From Sinomicrobium weinanense (lineage in GTDB: Bacteria; Bacteroidota; Bacteroidia; Flavobacteriales; Flavobacteriaceae): DNA of 64,000 bases. The translations under genes were made by a program, and so were the position numbers. Under the pieces are notes generated by a model. The model had not been told where the DNA came from, did not search any database, and worked only from the letters and a program-made list of their open reading frames with translations. The stretch is from the NCBI RefSeq assembly GCF_018863395.1, contig NZ_JAHKRR010000001.1:682001-746000 (forward strand). Direction: 5' to 3'. This document shows positions 17,268 to 25,668 of this stretch, in pieces (position 1 is the stretch's first letter; the number at the start of each line of letters is the position of its first letter).

Positions 17268-20051
17268 TCAGAAATGGTGTAATATCAGTCCTCCGGATCT
17301 CATTTTTTTGCCGTTGACCTCTATTTTGTAGTAATAGGCACCATTAGTAAGCCTTTCCAGGGATATAAAGTCACGGTCGGAGATCAGTTGTTCCTTCATC
17401 ATAAATTTTCCGTCAGCGGAATACAGGTAGATATAAACGGTGTCGCTTTCCCGGAATTTTTTACTGTAAATATTAAGGCCGCCCGAAGTAACGGGATTGG
17501 GGAACAGGAGAAAAGGAGTGGCAGAAAGGTAAATGGTATTTACCGTTTCGGAATACAGTTCGCTGCCGTCTTCCAGGATCAGCTTGGCCCGGTATACATT
17601 GGCACCCTCCAGGGGAGTATTGTCTATGATTTCAAATTTCTTTTGATTCACCGGTTCGATGTTCTGTATGCGTTCTTCTCCTTCCGGAAGAACTTTGAAA
17701 ACTTCTATTCTCTCCGCGAGATAGGTACTCCCCAGGGAAAAATAGAGCCGGATATGACCTTCTTCATTTGTAGTGTACAGGGATTCCCAGTAACAGTGTT
17801 CTTCGCTTTCCGAAACGTTCAGGGCCTGGCTTCGTATTCCCTTCGTTCCGTTCTGGTATACAGGGGCAACGGCAAAATAGGAAGAGGAACTGTCTGTTAT
17901 ATAGGTGGTATCTGTAATACGTTCGGTAAAGGTCATTGTGTTGTTTTGCAGTGAAAAAATGTCATAGGCTGTTGCAGCGATATTTTTTCGCCAGGAGACT
18001 TCCGTAGTTCCGTTACATTTTAGGCTTATCCCGGGATCTGGGGTATAGGAAATGACAAATGGCGGGGAGGTAAAGGATTGGTTTTCGATGGTCATTCTCA
18101 GCAGGGCGGTACTGCCTTCGTTTTCCACAGGGTCCCAGGAAAGATAGCCTTGTTGCGGGGTGATGCCCGTAGCTATGGACTCCCATGTACTGCCTTTGTC
18201 GTAACTGATATCTAGCGTTCCGGGAGTGTTGTGGAATGTGGTTTTCCAGCGGATAAAATCAGCAGAGGCACCATCATGGGGAAAATTGCCATTTTCTACC
18301 GGGTTTATCCAATGAAATTCACCTTCCTTTTCCCAGGAGTAGGCGATGGAAAAAGGCTGTTCTTCTCCGGTAATATGATAACCATCTACCCGGATGATCA
18401 ATTGATTTCCAGTCACTTCAGGGATAAAAACCTGTTCAGTGTTATTGAGATGATCTGTTCCTTTTGTGGCAGGCTTGTTCAGGGCCTGTTCGTCCGGGGT
18501 ATGATCCAGGACCCAGGGTTCATATACCGTCCCGTTGTGGCTGATGGTCATATCCAGGTCGTTGACCAGGGCTATGTTGGAATTCGGTTCGGCCGGGAGG
18601 TCCGTCCAGTTCAGGGTGGCTTTTATGTTGATGGCGTTTTCCGGTATTTCAAGGGTGTATTCCCTGATCCCGGCATTTCCCACCTTGTCGGTGATAAACT
18701 GCCCGTTGCGGAGAATGTTATGGCTTTGCAGGGCATTGACATTGCCGTATCCGGAACGATAGTCCGGCCCGGGGCTACCCAGGTCGTCGGCCCCGTTTAT
18801 GAGAAGTGCTTTTATGAGGGAGGCCGGGGGCAGGGAACCCTGGTGTTCCCCGCGATAGTATTGTTGCAGCAGAAGGGCAACACCCGAGACCAGGGCGTTG
18901 GCATTTGAGGTTCCTATGGAACTGAAGGCGGAGAGGTCGGGTTTTATCCTCCCGTCGTGGGCAGGGCCTTTGGAAGAAAAATCCGGGATAGACAGTTGTG
19001 CATCCAGTGCCCCGACAGTGAGTATGTTTTTGGCCATTTTAAAATTGCCTGTAAGATTCGCGTAGCCCGGTATGCCCGAATAGAGCCCGTTCTTAGGGGG
19101 TTCGTTCCCGAGGTTCCCGGAGGAAAACAGGTGTACCTGTGTAGGGTTTTCATAGAGGAAGGCATCGTATTCCCGGGCAAGTATACCGTAAAAATTTTCT
19201 ATTTCCGTGCCATAGGAATGATTTTGTACAGATACTCCCATGCCCTCCAGGCCGTTATCGGGATAGAGGACATTGAAGTCCGAGGAAGATATACGGGCTT
19301 CGGGAGCTGCTCCCTTCCCGTTTGCCGAACTGTTTCCGAGGCCCGCGGCCAGTGTGGCCATAGCCGTAGCGTGTGCACTCACCTCACTGCTTTCATTTCC
19401 CGAGGGAAGGTGTTTGCCTGTCAGGTCTATATCTTCCGGGTCATACATATCGTCCTTTATGGAAACCACCATGTCTTGTCCCATCTGGCCGGGGGCCTCC
19501 CGGTGCAACTGTGCGATATTGTTTACCGTGAGATTGAGATCGGGAATACTGCTTTCCGTTACAGGAACGAGAGATTCCATACCGACATAAGTAACACAGT
19601 CGAGGGGAAGGATATGTTTTTTGACCTCCTTTGCGGTAGCCCTTACCAAATATGTCCTGCTGTCCGGAAGAAAGCGAACTGTTTTATGTTTTTCGGTGTG
19701 TTTCAGGCATTCATCATCAGAGGTTTTTATGATAAAAATCATTTTCCTGTTACGGGACAGGCCGGTATTGGGAGAAACTTTCCAGAGATCATTGGCGGAC
19801 CAGAGTTTATTTTTTCCGCGTTTATGTATGTTTCCGGTTGTGTGTTTCGGGGCATGTGTTATCACATATTCACGGTCCAGCACCCTGATCACTTTGTGGC
19901 CTTCGGGAATATTTCTGCCGCCGGAGGTCTTTACTAAAAAATAATTTCCATCCGTGTTTTTACGGACCAGATGCTGCCATTTTGTAGTCTGCCCGTAAAT
20001 ATTGAGGCTAATTATAAACAGTAAGTAAAAAATGGGTTTATGTAGGTTCAT
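17268..20051 (-). CDS. Secreted S8 subtilisin-family serine peptidase with T9SS C-terminal sorting domain
   Basis: 927 residues from the ATG at 20051, chosen because it gives a clean signal peptide ending LNIYGQ. The catalytic triad is Asp200 (VSIKDDMYDP), His227 (SAHATAMA) and Ser382 (GTSNANALVSG), with the oxyanion Asn in SSGNLGN. A P-domain-like beta sandwich follows (~470-600; LNWTDLPAEP, LVNDLDMTI), then further beta-rich modules. The last ~80 residues are a Por/T9SS type A domain (LFPNPVTSGGLNIYSKK ... NGAYYYKIEV), which directs export through the outer membrane. It is divergent from the M57 metalloprotease gene. The Asp region is less canonical than usual (SIKDDMYDP rather than a VAVIDTG-like block). 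Confidence 0.9.
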   Translation of the reverse strand: MNLHKPIFYLLFIISLNIYGQTTKWQHLVRKNTDGNYFLVKTSGGRNIPEGHKVIRVLDREYVITHAPKHTTGNIHKRGKNKLWSANDLWKVSPNTGLSRNRKMIFIIKTSDDECLKHTEKHKTVRFLPDSRTYLVRATAKEVKKHILPLDCVTYVGMESLVPVTESSIPDLNLTVNNIAQLHREAPGQMGQDMVVSIKDDMYDPEDIDLTGKHLPSGNESSEVSAHATAMATLAAGLGNSSANGKGAAPEARISSSDFNVLYPDNGLEGMGVSVQNHSYGTEIENFYGILAREYDAFLYENPTQVHLFSSGNLGNEPPKNGLYSGIPGYANLTGNFKMAKNILTVGALDAQLSIPDFSSKGPAHDGRIKPDLSAFSSIGTSNANALVSGVALLLQQYYRGEHQGSLPPASLIKALLINGADDLGSPGPDYRSGYGNVNALQSHNILRNGQFITDKVGNAGIREYTLEIPENAINIKATLNWTDLPAEPNSNIALVNDLDMTISHNGTVYEPWVLDHTPDEQALNKPATKGTDHLNNTEQVFIPEVTGNQLIIRVDGYHITGEEQPFSIAYSWEKEGEFHWINPVENGNFPHDGASADFIRWKTTFHNTPGTLDISYDKGSTWESIATGITPQQGYLSWDPVENEGSTALLRMTIENQSFTSPPFVISYTPDPGISLKCNGTTEVSWRKNIAATAYDIFSLQNNTMTFTERITDTTYITDSSSSYFAVAPVYQNGTKGIRSQALNVSESEEHCYWESLYTTNEEGHIRLYFSLGSTYLAERIEVFKVLPEGEERIQNIEPVNQKKFEIIDNTPLEGANVYRAKLILEDGSELYSETVNTIYLSATPFLLFPNPVTSGGLNIYSKKFRESDTVYIYLYSADGKFMMKEQLISDRDFISLERLTNGAYYYKIEVNGKKMRSGGLILHHF

Positions 20052-20139
20052 ATAACAAATTAAAGCCTGAAACAGTAAAATCATCGTTAAATAAAACAAA
20101 AAATATATAATAAAATGTTAAAATTAGAAAATATTTTAT

Positions 20140-20147
20140 TAAGTTTG
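20140..20147 (+). promoter_or_regulatory. -7 box (TAAGTTTG) for the M57 protease gene
   Basis: TAAGTTTG matches TAnnTTTG, 70 bases before the start codon. The region to its left is extremely A/T rich and lacks a TTG at -33. Confidence 0.5.
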
Positions 20148-20217
20148 TTTACTTCTATTGTAAGTTAAGACGTCTGCTTATGGTAAGAAACAATTATTAA
20201 CTCAAATCAAATTTTAC

Positions 20218-21048
20218 ATGAAAACAATGAAGTCTTATGTAATCCTTTCCCTGATGGGGATCGGATTATTGTTTACCTCTTGTGACAATGACCCCAAGGA
20301 CGAGAGCATGGACCCGCAACAGGAAGTCGGTAAAGAAGTCCTGGACAAGATCGCATCTCTGGAGCTGAATACAGATGATGTTACGCTTACGGATGTTACG
20401 CTGCCCGACGGTACCGTTCGTACCGATTACCTCGTAGAAGGAGATATCCTGATCTCTGCCGAGCAACTCGCCTCGATGGAACTCCATGGTGGTGTAGAGA
20501 GTGAGCAGTATCACACGTATAACCTGGTGAATTCCCCGAGAACCATTAACGTGATAGGATATACCGGTAGCAGCCAGGGCCTTTCTACCAAAATGCAAAC
20601 AGCATTGCAACAGGCCATAGATAACTATAATGACCAGAACCTGGGGCTTACCTTTACTCTGACGTTCGGTACGAATTACAATCCATACGACATCGTAGTA
20701 TACAGCCCTAGCGGAGGAGCAGGCGGACAAGCAGGCTTTCCTTCAGGTGGCGATCCGTACAAATGGGTACAGATCTATTCCGGGCTGAACAATTACACTA
20801 CTACCGTAAACCGCCACGTTATAATGCACGAGATCGGACATTGCATAGGCATGCGGCATACCGACTGGTTCAGCAGACAGAGTTGCGGACAGAACTCCAA
20901 CGAAGGAGAAGGTAGTGTAGGTGCCGTACATATTCCCGGGACCCCCACCGGGTATGATGCCAATTCTGTAATGCTGGCCTGTTTCAATACCGGATCCAGC
21001 GGAGAATGGGGATATTATGACCAGATCGCACTGGATTACCTGTATTAG
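20218..21048 (+). CDS. HEIGH-type (M57 family) metalloprotease lipoprotein
   Basis: 276 residues. The N-terminal lipoprotein signal has the lipobox LFTSC (Cys22). The zinc motif is a full metzincin-type HExxHxxGxxH: His204, Glu205, His208 and His214 in HEIGHCIGMRH, with a possible Met-turn in NSVMLAC. This matches the 'dual-action HEIGH' peptidase family (M57), known mostly from Bacteroidota and myxobacteria. It is probably surface- or periplasm-exposed and lipid-anchored. Substrate unknown. It is divergent from the secreted subtilase and ends in a strong terminator. Confidence 0.9.
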   Translation: MKTMKSYVILSLMGIGLLFTSCDNDPKDESMDPQQEVGKEVLDKIASLELNTDDVTLTDVTLPDGTVRTDYLVEGDILISAEQLASMELHGGVESEQYHTYNLVNSPRTINVIGYTGSSQGLSTKMQTALQQAIDNYNDQNLGLTFTLTFGTNYNPYDIVVYSPSGGAGGQAGFPSGGDPYKWVQIYSGLNNYTTTVNRHVIMHEIGHCIGMRHTDWFSRQSCGQNSNEGEGSVGAVHIPGTPTGYDANSVMLACFNTGSSGEWGYYDQIALDYLY

Positions 21049-21084
21049 TGCACTGTAAACAGGTAAATTCCATAAAGAACAGAA

Positions 21085-21117
21085 GAGCGCAAAACCCGGG
21101 TTTTGCGCTCTTTTTTT
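21085..21117 (+). terminator. Rho-independent terminator of the M57 gene
   Basis: A perfect 26-base palindrome (GAGCGCAAAACCC and its complement, 21085-21110) followed by seven T. Confidence 0.92.
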
Positions 21118-21134
21118 GCGAGTGTACGAGTGTG

Positions 21135-21181
21135 CGGGTATTCGAGTTATACTTTTTACACCTGAATTACTCGAATACCCG
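21135..21181. repeat. 13-bp perfect inverted repeat upstream of the thioesterase gene
   Basis: Arms CGGGTATTCGAGT (21135-21147) and ACTCGAATACCCG (21169-21181) are exact complements with a 21-base loop, 43 bases before the start codon at 21225. No T-run. It could be an operator or one more spacer palindrome. Confidence 0.7.
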
Positions 21182-21224
21182 TATACCCGATTTGTTTTGT
21201 ATTTTTACATCATAAACCGGACAT

Positions 21225-21653
21225 ATGAAAAAAGACAAACAAGCTATCCTGGACAGATGCAATGCCACGAGCAAGAATACCTTGATGGAAACCCTGCAGA
21301 TCGAGTATACGGATGTGGGTGAGGACTATCTGGTGGGCAGGATGCCGGTTGACGAAAAGGTGCATCAACCCGATGGTGTATTGCATGGCGGGGCAATGGT
21401 AGCCCTTGCGGAAAGTGTGGGAAGCATGGCCTCTTACCTGTTCCTGAACACGGAGGATTTTTTTGTACGGGGTATCGAAATTTCCGCCAATCATGTGCGA
21501 AGTATAAAAGAAGGAGAGGTATATGCAAGGGCAGGGATGCTCCACCAGGGACGGACCACCCAGCTCTGGCAGATCCGGTTGACGGATACGGAAGGCCGCC
21601 TGATCTCCGTATGCAAGCTCACTACGATAGCGTTGCCCAAAAAGAAGGATTGA
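21225..21653 (+). CDS. PaaI/YdiI-type hotdog-fold thioesterase (possible DHNA-CoA thioesterase)
   Basis: 142 residues, normal for a single hotdog domain. The active-site helix is GVLHGGAMVALAESVGS, with HGG at 54-56 and the general base Glu63. The position 18 bases before isochorismate synthase and close to menD suggests hydrolysis of 1,4-dihydroxy-2-naphthoyl-CoA in menaquinone synthesis (the MenI step); the family also includes PaaI, so the substrate is an inference from context. Probably the first gene of a menI-menF transcript. Confidence 0.88.
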   Translation: MKKDKQAILDRCNATSKNTLMETLQIEYTDVGEDYLVGRMPVDEKVHQPDGVLHGGAMVALAESVGSMASYLFLNTEDFFVRGIEISANHVRSIKEGEVYARAGMLHQGRTTQLWQIRLTDTEGRLISVCKLTTIALPKKKD

Positions 21654-21671
21654 GAACCCAAGAAGGAAAAA

Positions 21672-22829
21672 ATGATGATTTCCGAAGAAGATTTTTTTGA
21701 ACAAATACGAGAACAATACGCTTCCGGACTGCCCTTTGTGGCTTACAGAAAACCCGGTAATTCTCCTGCCTCACATGAGAGCACCAGCCTTACAAAAGCG
21801 GTATTGCAACAGGATGATGCGCTACATCCGGTCAAAGATTTTTCTGAAAAAGGATTTGTATTTTCTCCTTTCAACCAAAATGAAAAGGCGGTCCTGATCC
21901 CTTGCCCAACAGAAGGGAAGGGAACAGTAGTGCTACTGTCCCGTTTTCAGCGAAAAAAAACAGATACGGAAGAAAAAAACGGGCAGGGCACACCATCCGG
22001 AAGGGAAACGGAAAATACCGACAGGGGTAAGCATATGGACCTTGTGCAAAAGGGGATAGAAACCATAAGGAAAGGAAAACTGGAAAAAGTGGTCCTTTCC
22101 CGGAAAGAAGAAGTACCTGTAACACTTTGTGAGCCTGTTGCCATCTTTCAAAAACTGCTGGAACGCTATGAAGATGCTTTTTGCTATATATGGTTTCACC
22201 CGAAAGTAGGGTTGTGGCTGGGAGCTACTCCGGAAACCCTGCTCCGTATCCGCGGGTGTGTGCTGTATACAATGGCATTGGCAGGCACCCAAAAGTATAC
22301 GGGACAGACCAGGGTATTCTGGGGAGAGAAGGAAAAACAGGAACAGCAGGTGGTCACCGATTCCATTGTAGATAGCCTTAGGTTTAAGGTTAAAAGCCTT
22401 AAAATATCGGGCGCAGGGACTCATAGGGCGGGCAACCTGCTTCACATCCGTACCGATATACAGGCCACACTGATCCCTGAATATAAAACCAAAAACATAG
22501 CCCCTTTGCTCAAAAGCCTTCATCCTACACCTGCTGTTTGCGGTTTTCCCAAAGATGAGGCCAGATTGTTTATCCTGGAAAACGAAGGGTATGACCGGAG
22601 TTTCTATACGGGATTCCTGGGAGAACTGAACACAGACATTTCCGGACAACAGGATGGCAATACCGAAAACAGGGACTCGGAACTCTATGTAAATCTCCGG
22701 TGCATGCAGATGAACGGCAATATCGCAACCTTATATGTCGGCGGAGGCATTACACGTGATTCCGACCCGGGATCGGAATGGGAGGAGACTGTGAATAAGT
22801 CTTTTACGATGAAAAAGATACTGGACTGA
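21672..22829 (+). CDS. menF: Isochorismate synthase (chorismate-binding enzyme)
   Basis: 385 residues, somewhat shorter at the N-terminus than E. coli MenF. The catalytic C-terminal domain shows KVVLSRKEEV, LWLGATPETLL, MALAGTQKY, HPTPAVCGFPKDEA, ENEGYDRSFYTGFLGEL and YVGGGITRDSDPGSEWEE, which are the MenF/EntC signatures. It isomerises chorismate to isochorismate, the first step toward menaquinone; an EntC role in siderophore synthesis is less likely given menD close by. Start at 21672, 18 bases after the thioesterase stop. Confidence 0.92.
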   Translation: MMISEEDFFEQIREQYASGLPFVAYRKPGNSPASHESTSLTKAVLQQDDALHPVKDFSEKGFVFSPFNQNEKAVLIPCPTEGKGTVVLLSRFQRKKTDTEEKNGQGTPSGRETENTDRGKHMDLVQKGIETIRKGKLEKVVLSRKEEVPVTLCEPVAIFQKLLERYEDAFCYIWFHPKVGLWLGATPETLLRIRGCVLYTMALAGTQKYTGQTRVFWGEKEKQEQQVVTDSIVDSLRFKVKSLKISGAGTHRAGNLLHIRTDIQATLIPEYKTKNIAPLLKSLHPTPAVCGFPKDEARLFILENEGYDRSFYTGFLGELNTDISGQQDGNTENRDSELYVNLRCMQMNGNIATLYVGGGITRDSDPGSEWEETVNKSFTMKKILD

Positions 22830-22857
22830 TAAGTAGGGTGAGGTATTTTAAAGGGGT

Positions 22858-23148
22858 ACACTCCCTGTTTTCCCCTCTCAAGGGAGGACCGAAAGTCTCT
22901 TTAAAAAGCGGTAATATCTCCTGAGGGTAATGTCGTTTAGTTAAGGCCATGGATAATAAATGTACCACCCCTTCGGGGTTTAGGACCTCTTTAATGTCTT
23001 TGTTGCTATAAGTATTTCAGCCTTTCAGGCTTTTTTAATCCCGAAGGGATGACAGAATTATAGAACCAGGAAGGGTAAGACTATATATAAACCCCGAAGG
23101 GGTGGTGTAATTTGACATTGCCCTTGAGGGAGGAAACATGGCGGTGTA
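22858..23148. repeat. C-rich palindromic element, degenerate copy with insertion
   Basis: The left arm (22858-22885, TACACTCCCTGTTTTCCC...) and right arm (23121-23148) are imperfect complements of the same type as the elements at 14589 and 27047. Instead of a ~30-60 base loop they are ~235 bases apart because another palindrome sits between them. Confidence 0.6.
22964..23106. repeat. 19-bp perfect inverted repeat (ACCACCCCTTCGGGGTTTA)
   Basis: Arms 22964-22982 and 23088-23106 are exact complements around a 105-base centre. The centre contains TCAGCCTTTCAGGCTTTT and CCCGAAGGGATGACAGAATTATAGAA, a sequence style I recall from many Bacteroidota spacers. Confidence 0.8.
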
Positions 23149-23213
23149 AAACGAAACAAAGTGTCCGGGAACAGATAAAACTTTACCCCAGGAACTAAAA
23201 TCCTGCGAATCCT

Positions 23214-23243
23214 TTGTACTTACCGGGCTGTACTCTACTTTTG
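23214..23243 (+). promoter_or_regulatory. Consensus promoter of menD (TTG-N19-TACTTTTG)
   Basis: TTG at 23214-23216 and TACTTTTG at 23236-23243 are 19 bases apart, the ideal Bacteroidota spacing. It gives a leader of roughly 60-65 bases before the menD ATG at 23312, so menD can be transcribed independently of menF. Confidence 0.75.
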
Positions 23244-23311
23244 CGGTACTGAACACGGATCCTGTTATTGCCCCATAAAAGGAGGCCAGATTTACTTATA
23301 AGAAACAATAC

Positions 23312-24994
23312 ATGATATATCCGAAAATACCGCTTGCACAGACCGTACTCCAGTTGTGCAGAGCGAAGAACATTACCGAAGTGGTGATCTCACCGGGGTC
23401 GAGGAATGCACCGCTTACCATAGGTTTTACCCACGACGAATTTTTTAATTGTTACAGTATCATAGATGAACGCTGCGCCGCTTTCTTTGCCATGGGAATG
23501 GCCCAGTGGACCAGAAGACCGGCTGCCCTGGTGTGTACTTCCGGGTCGGCATTGCTCAACTATTATCCGGCTGTCTGCGAGGCTTTTTACAGCGATATCC
23601 CCCTGGTGGTGATCTCGGCAGACCGTCCGGCGGACAAGATCGATATCGGGGACGGGCAGACCATCAGGCAGCAAAATGTCTTTGCCAACCACATTCTCTA
23701 TTCGGCCAATCTCAGGGAAGGGGACAAGGCCTATAATGAAGAACAGGTACAAAAGGCCATACATACAGCCGTGACCGGAAAAGGCCCTGTACACATCAAT
23801 GTGCCCTTTGAGGAACCCCTTTATGAAGTTGTGGAAACGCCGGAAGCCCCAGCGGTAATATGGGAGTCCAAGCCGGAAAAAAAGGAGGCCGATAAAGATT
23901 CGATGGATACCTTTGTGAAACGCTGGAACCAGGCCCGGCGAAAAATGGTACTGGTAGGAGTAAACCACCCCGGGGACATTCCCGGAAAGTACCTGGATAT
24001 GCTGGCTGACGATCCTTCGGTGATCGTGTTTACCGAAACGACATCCAACCTGTTTCATTCCAAATTCTTTCCCGGTATTGACAAGATCGTTGCCCCGGTG
24101 GAGAAAATAGAAGAAGAACTCCAAAAACTGCAACCCGAACTTCTCCTTACTTTCGGAGGGATGATCGTCTCCAAAAAGATCAAAGCCTTTTTGAGGAAGT
24201 ACACGCCCGAATGGCATTATCATATAGATACGAAGAAAGCCTATGATACTTTCTTTGGCCTCACCCATCATTTTTTGAGCTCTCCGGCACATTTCTTTTC
24301 TGAAGTGGCTCCGGGGCTCGAAAAGGGGGAAAGTGATTACCAGTCATACTGGCAGGACGCTAGAGTGCGGAGGGAAGAGAAACACGACAGTTATCTGAAA
24401 ACAATCCCCTTTTCGGATTTCAAGGTATACGACAGGGTGTTCAGGGCCATTCCTGAAGAACAGCTTGTGCATTTCAGTAATAGTGCTACCATAAGGTATT
24501 CACAACTGTTTGCCATGCGCCCGGGCTGGCAGGTGTATTGCAACCGGGGGACCAGTGGTATTGATGGCAGTACTTCTACTGCTATCGGGGCATCGGTAGC
24601 CGGCAAGGTCCCGGCCACTTTCATAACGGGCGACCTGAGTTTCTTTTACGATAGTAATGCCTTGTGGAACAAACATATACGAAAGGATTTCCGGATCATC
24701 CTCATCAACAACGGAGGCGGAGGTATTTTTCGCATATTGCCGGGGCATAAAAACACACCCAATTTCGATACCTATTTTGAAACGATACACGGGCTTACCG
24801 CGGAACACCTTTGTAAAATGTACGGAATAGATTATGTAACTGCAGATGACGAAAATTCCCTGAAGGACCGGCTGACCGGGTTTTATGCTGCTTCCGACCG
24901 TCCGAAATTGCTGGAGGTATTTACTCCGAGAACGATTAACGATGGGGTTTTAATCGATTATTTCAAACATTTAACCGATGATTTTTCTGAATAA
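23312..24994 (+). CDS. menD: 2-succinyl-5-enolpyruvyl-6-hydroxy-3-cyclohexene-1-carboxylate synthase
   Basis: 560 residues, typical for MenD. The ThDP-enzyme fold is evident: SPGSRNAPLTIGF, SIIDERCAAFFAMGMA (conserved Glu that activates ThDP), CTSGSALLNYYPAVCEA, and the ThDP/Mg region GDLSFFYDSNALW with INNGGGGIFRILPG. It joins isochorismate and the succinic semialdehyde unit from 2-oxoglutarate, the second step of menaquinone synthesis. Its own consensus promoter lies upstream. No menB or menE follows within the window. Confidence 0.97.
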   Translation: MIYPKIPLAQTVLQLCRAKNITEVVISPGSRNAPLTIGFTHDEFFNCYSIIDERCAAFFAMGMAQWTRRPAALVCTSGSALLNYYPAVCEAFYSDIPLVVISADRPADKIDIGDGQTIRQQNVFANHILYSANLREGDKAYNEEQVQKAIHTAVTGKGPVHINVPFEEPLYEVVETPEAPAVIWESKPEKKEADKDSMDTFVKRWNQARRKMVLVGVNHPGDIPGKYLDMLADDPSVIVFTETTSNLFHSKFFPGIDKIVAPVEKIEEELQKLQPELLLTFGGMIVSKKIKAFLRKYTPEWHYHIDTKKAYDTFFGLTHHFLSSPAHFFSEVAPGLEKGESDYQSYWQDARVRREEKHDSYLKTIPFSDFKVYDRVFRAIPEEQLVHFSNSATIRYSQLFAMRPGWQVYCNRGTSGIDGSTSTAIGASVAGKVPATFITGDLSFFYDSNALWNKHIRKDFRIILINNGGGGIFRILPGHKNTPNFDTYFETIHGLTAEHLCKMYGIDYVTADDENSLKDRLTGFYAASDRPKLLEVFTPRTINDGVLIDYFKHLTDDFSE

Positions 24995-25069
24995 ACCGGG
25001 ATGAAAAGTTAAAATCCTGATAATTTTTGCTAAATTAGAACCACCTTATTAACTAAAAAAATAAAACTA

Positions 25070-25411
25070 ATGAGCAAAAGAGACGAACTTATCGCCAAGT
25101 ATGCCGCCGACCTTAAAGACAAGTGTGGCGTAAAACCGGACACAGACCTTTTAACCAAAGTAACTGTGGGGCTTGGGCCTTCTATCTACAATGCGGATGC
25201 CTCGACGGTTTCCGGAAGTGATCCGAATGAGCTTGCTACGGTAAAAAAGAACTTCCTGATCAAGAAACTGGGCTTGAAGGATGGTGCGGACCTCGATAAG
25301 GCGATAGATTCTGTTATAGAAAAGTACGGTCGTTCCAACAGGAATAAATACAGGGCGGTGATTTATTACCTTTTGGTAAAACACTTTAAGAAAGAAGCAG
25401 TTTATAACTAA
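25070..25411 (+). CDS. DUF2853 family protein
   Basis: 113 residues, mostly helical and charged. The sequence (LIAKYAADLKDKCGVKPD, LLTKVTVGLGPSIYNAD, then KYGRSNRNKYRAVIYYLLVKHF) matches my memory of the DUF2853 family, a small conserved protein of unknown function in proteobacteria and Bacteroidota. No signal peptide or membrane segment, so it is cytosolic. Close to menD (75 bases) but ended by its own hairpin. Confidence 0.78.
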   Translation: MSKRDELIAKYAADLKDKCGVKPDTDLLTKVTVGLGPSIYNADASTVSGSDPNELATVKKNFLIKKLGLKDGADLDKAIDSVIEKYGRSNRNKYRAVIYYLLVKHFKKEAVYN

Positions 25412-25436
25412 GCTGCAATTTCAGCTAAAAAAACAG

Positions 25437-25502
25437 AAGGTTGTCTGTAAAGCCTTCTCCGGGATCGGGGAAATTGACGCGCTTTGCAAGACAACCTTTT
25501 TT
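25437..25502 (+). terminator. Terminator after the DUF2853 gene
   Basis: Arms AAGGTTGTCT (25437-25446) and AGACAACCTT (25489-25498) are exact complements around a ~42-base region that can fold further, followed by a T-run. The wide loop lowers confidence. Confidence 0.6.
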
Positions 25503-25668
25503 GTTTGGCGTTTTTAGTTTATGGTTTTGTTTTAGCCATTGCCTGCCCTGACCTAAAGCCGGGGATACACGAATGTGTTTAGGGTTGAAAGTTGCAGGTT
25601 ATATGTTGGCTAAAAACCGTAAACCATATATCCTATGTCCTGCAATCTTACGTCTAAAATCTAACTAC

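Larger units (their letters stand above)
22830..23311. other. menF-menD spacer with nested palindromes
   Basis: 482 bases without a gene. It holds a degenerate copy of the C-rich palindrome whose arms (22858-22885 and 23121-23148) enclose a second, perfect 19-bp inverted repeat (22964-22982 / 23088-23106). A small CAGCCTTTCAGGCT motif and a CCCGAAGGG block lie inside. The menD promoter follows at 23214-23243. Confidence 0.7.

Noticed and set aside
18957-19937. 326-codon open frame opposite the S8 peptidase
   Set aside because: It lies wholly inside a gene with clear catalytic motifs, signal peptide and sorting domain; no domain recognisable in the opposite frame.
23390-24292. 300-codon open frame opposite menD
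   Set aside because: Shadow of a highly conserved gene; its product is rich in Gly, Arg and His without a recognisable fold.
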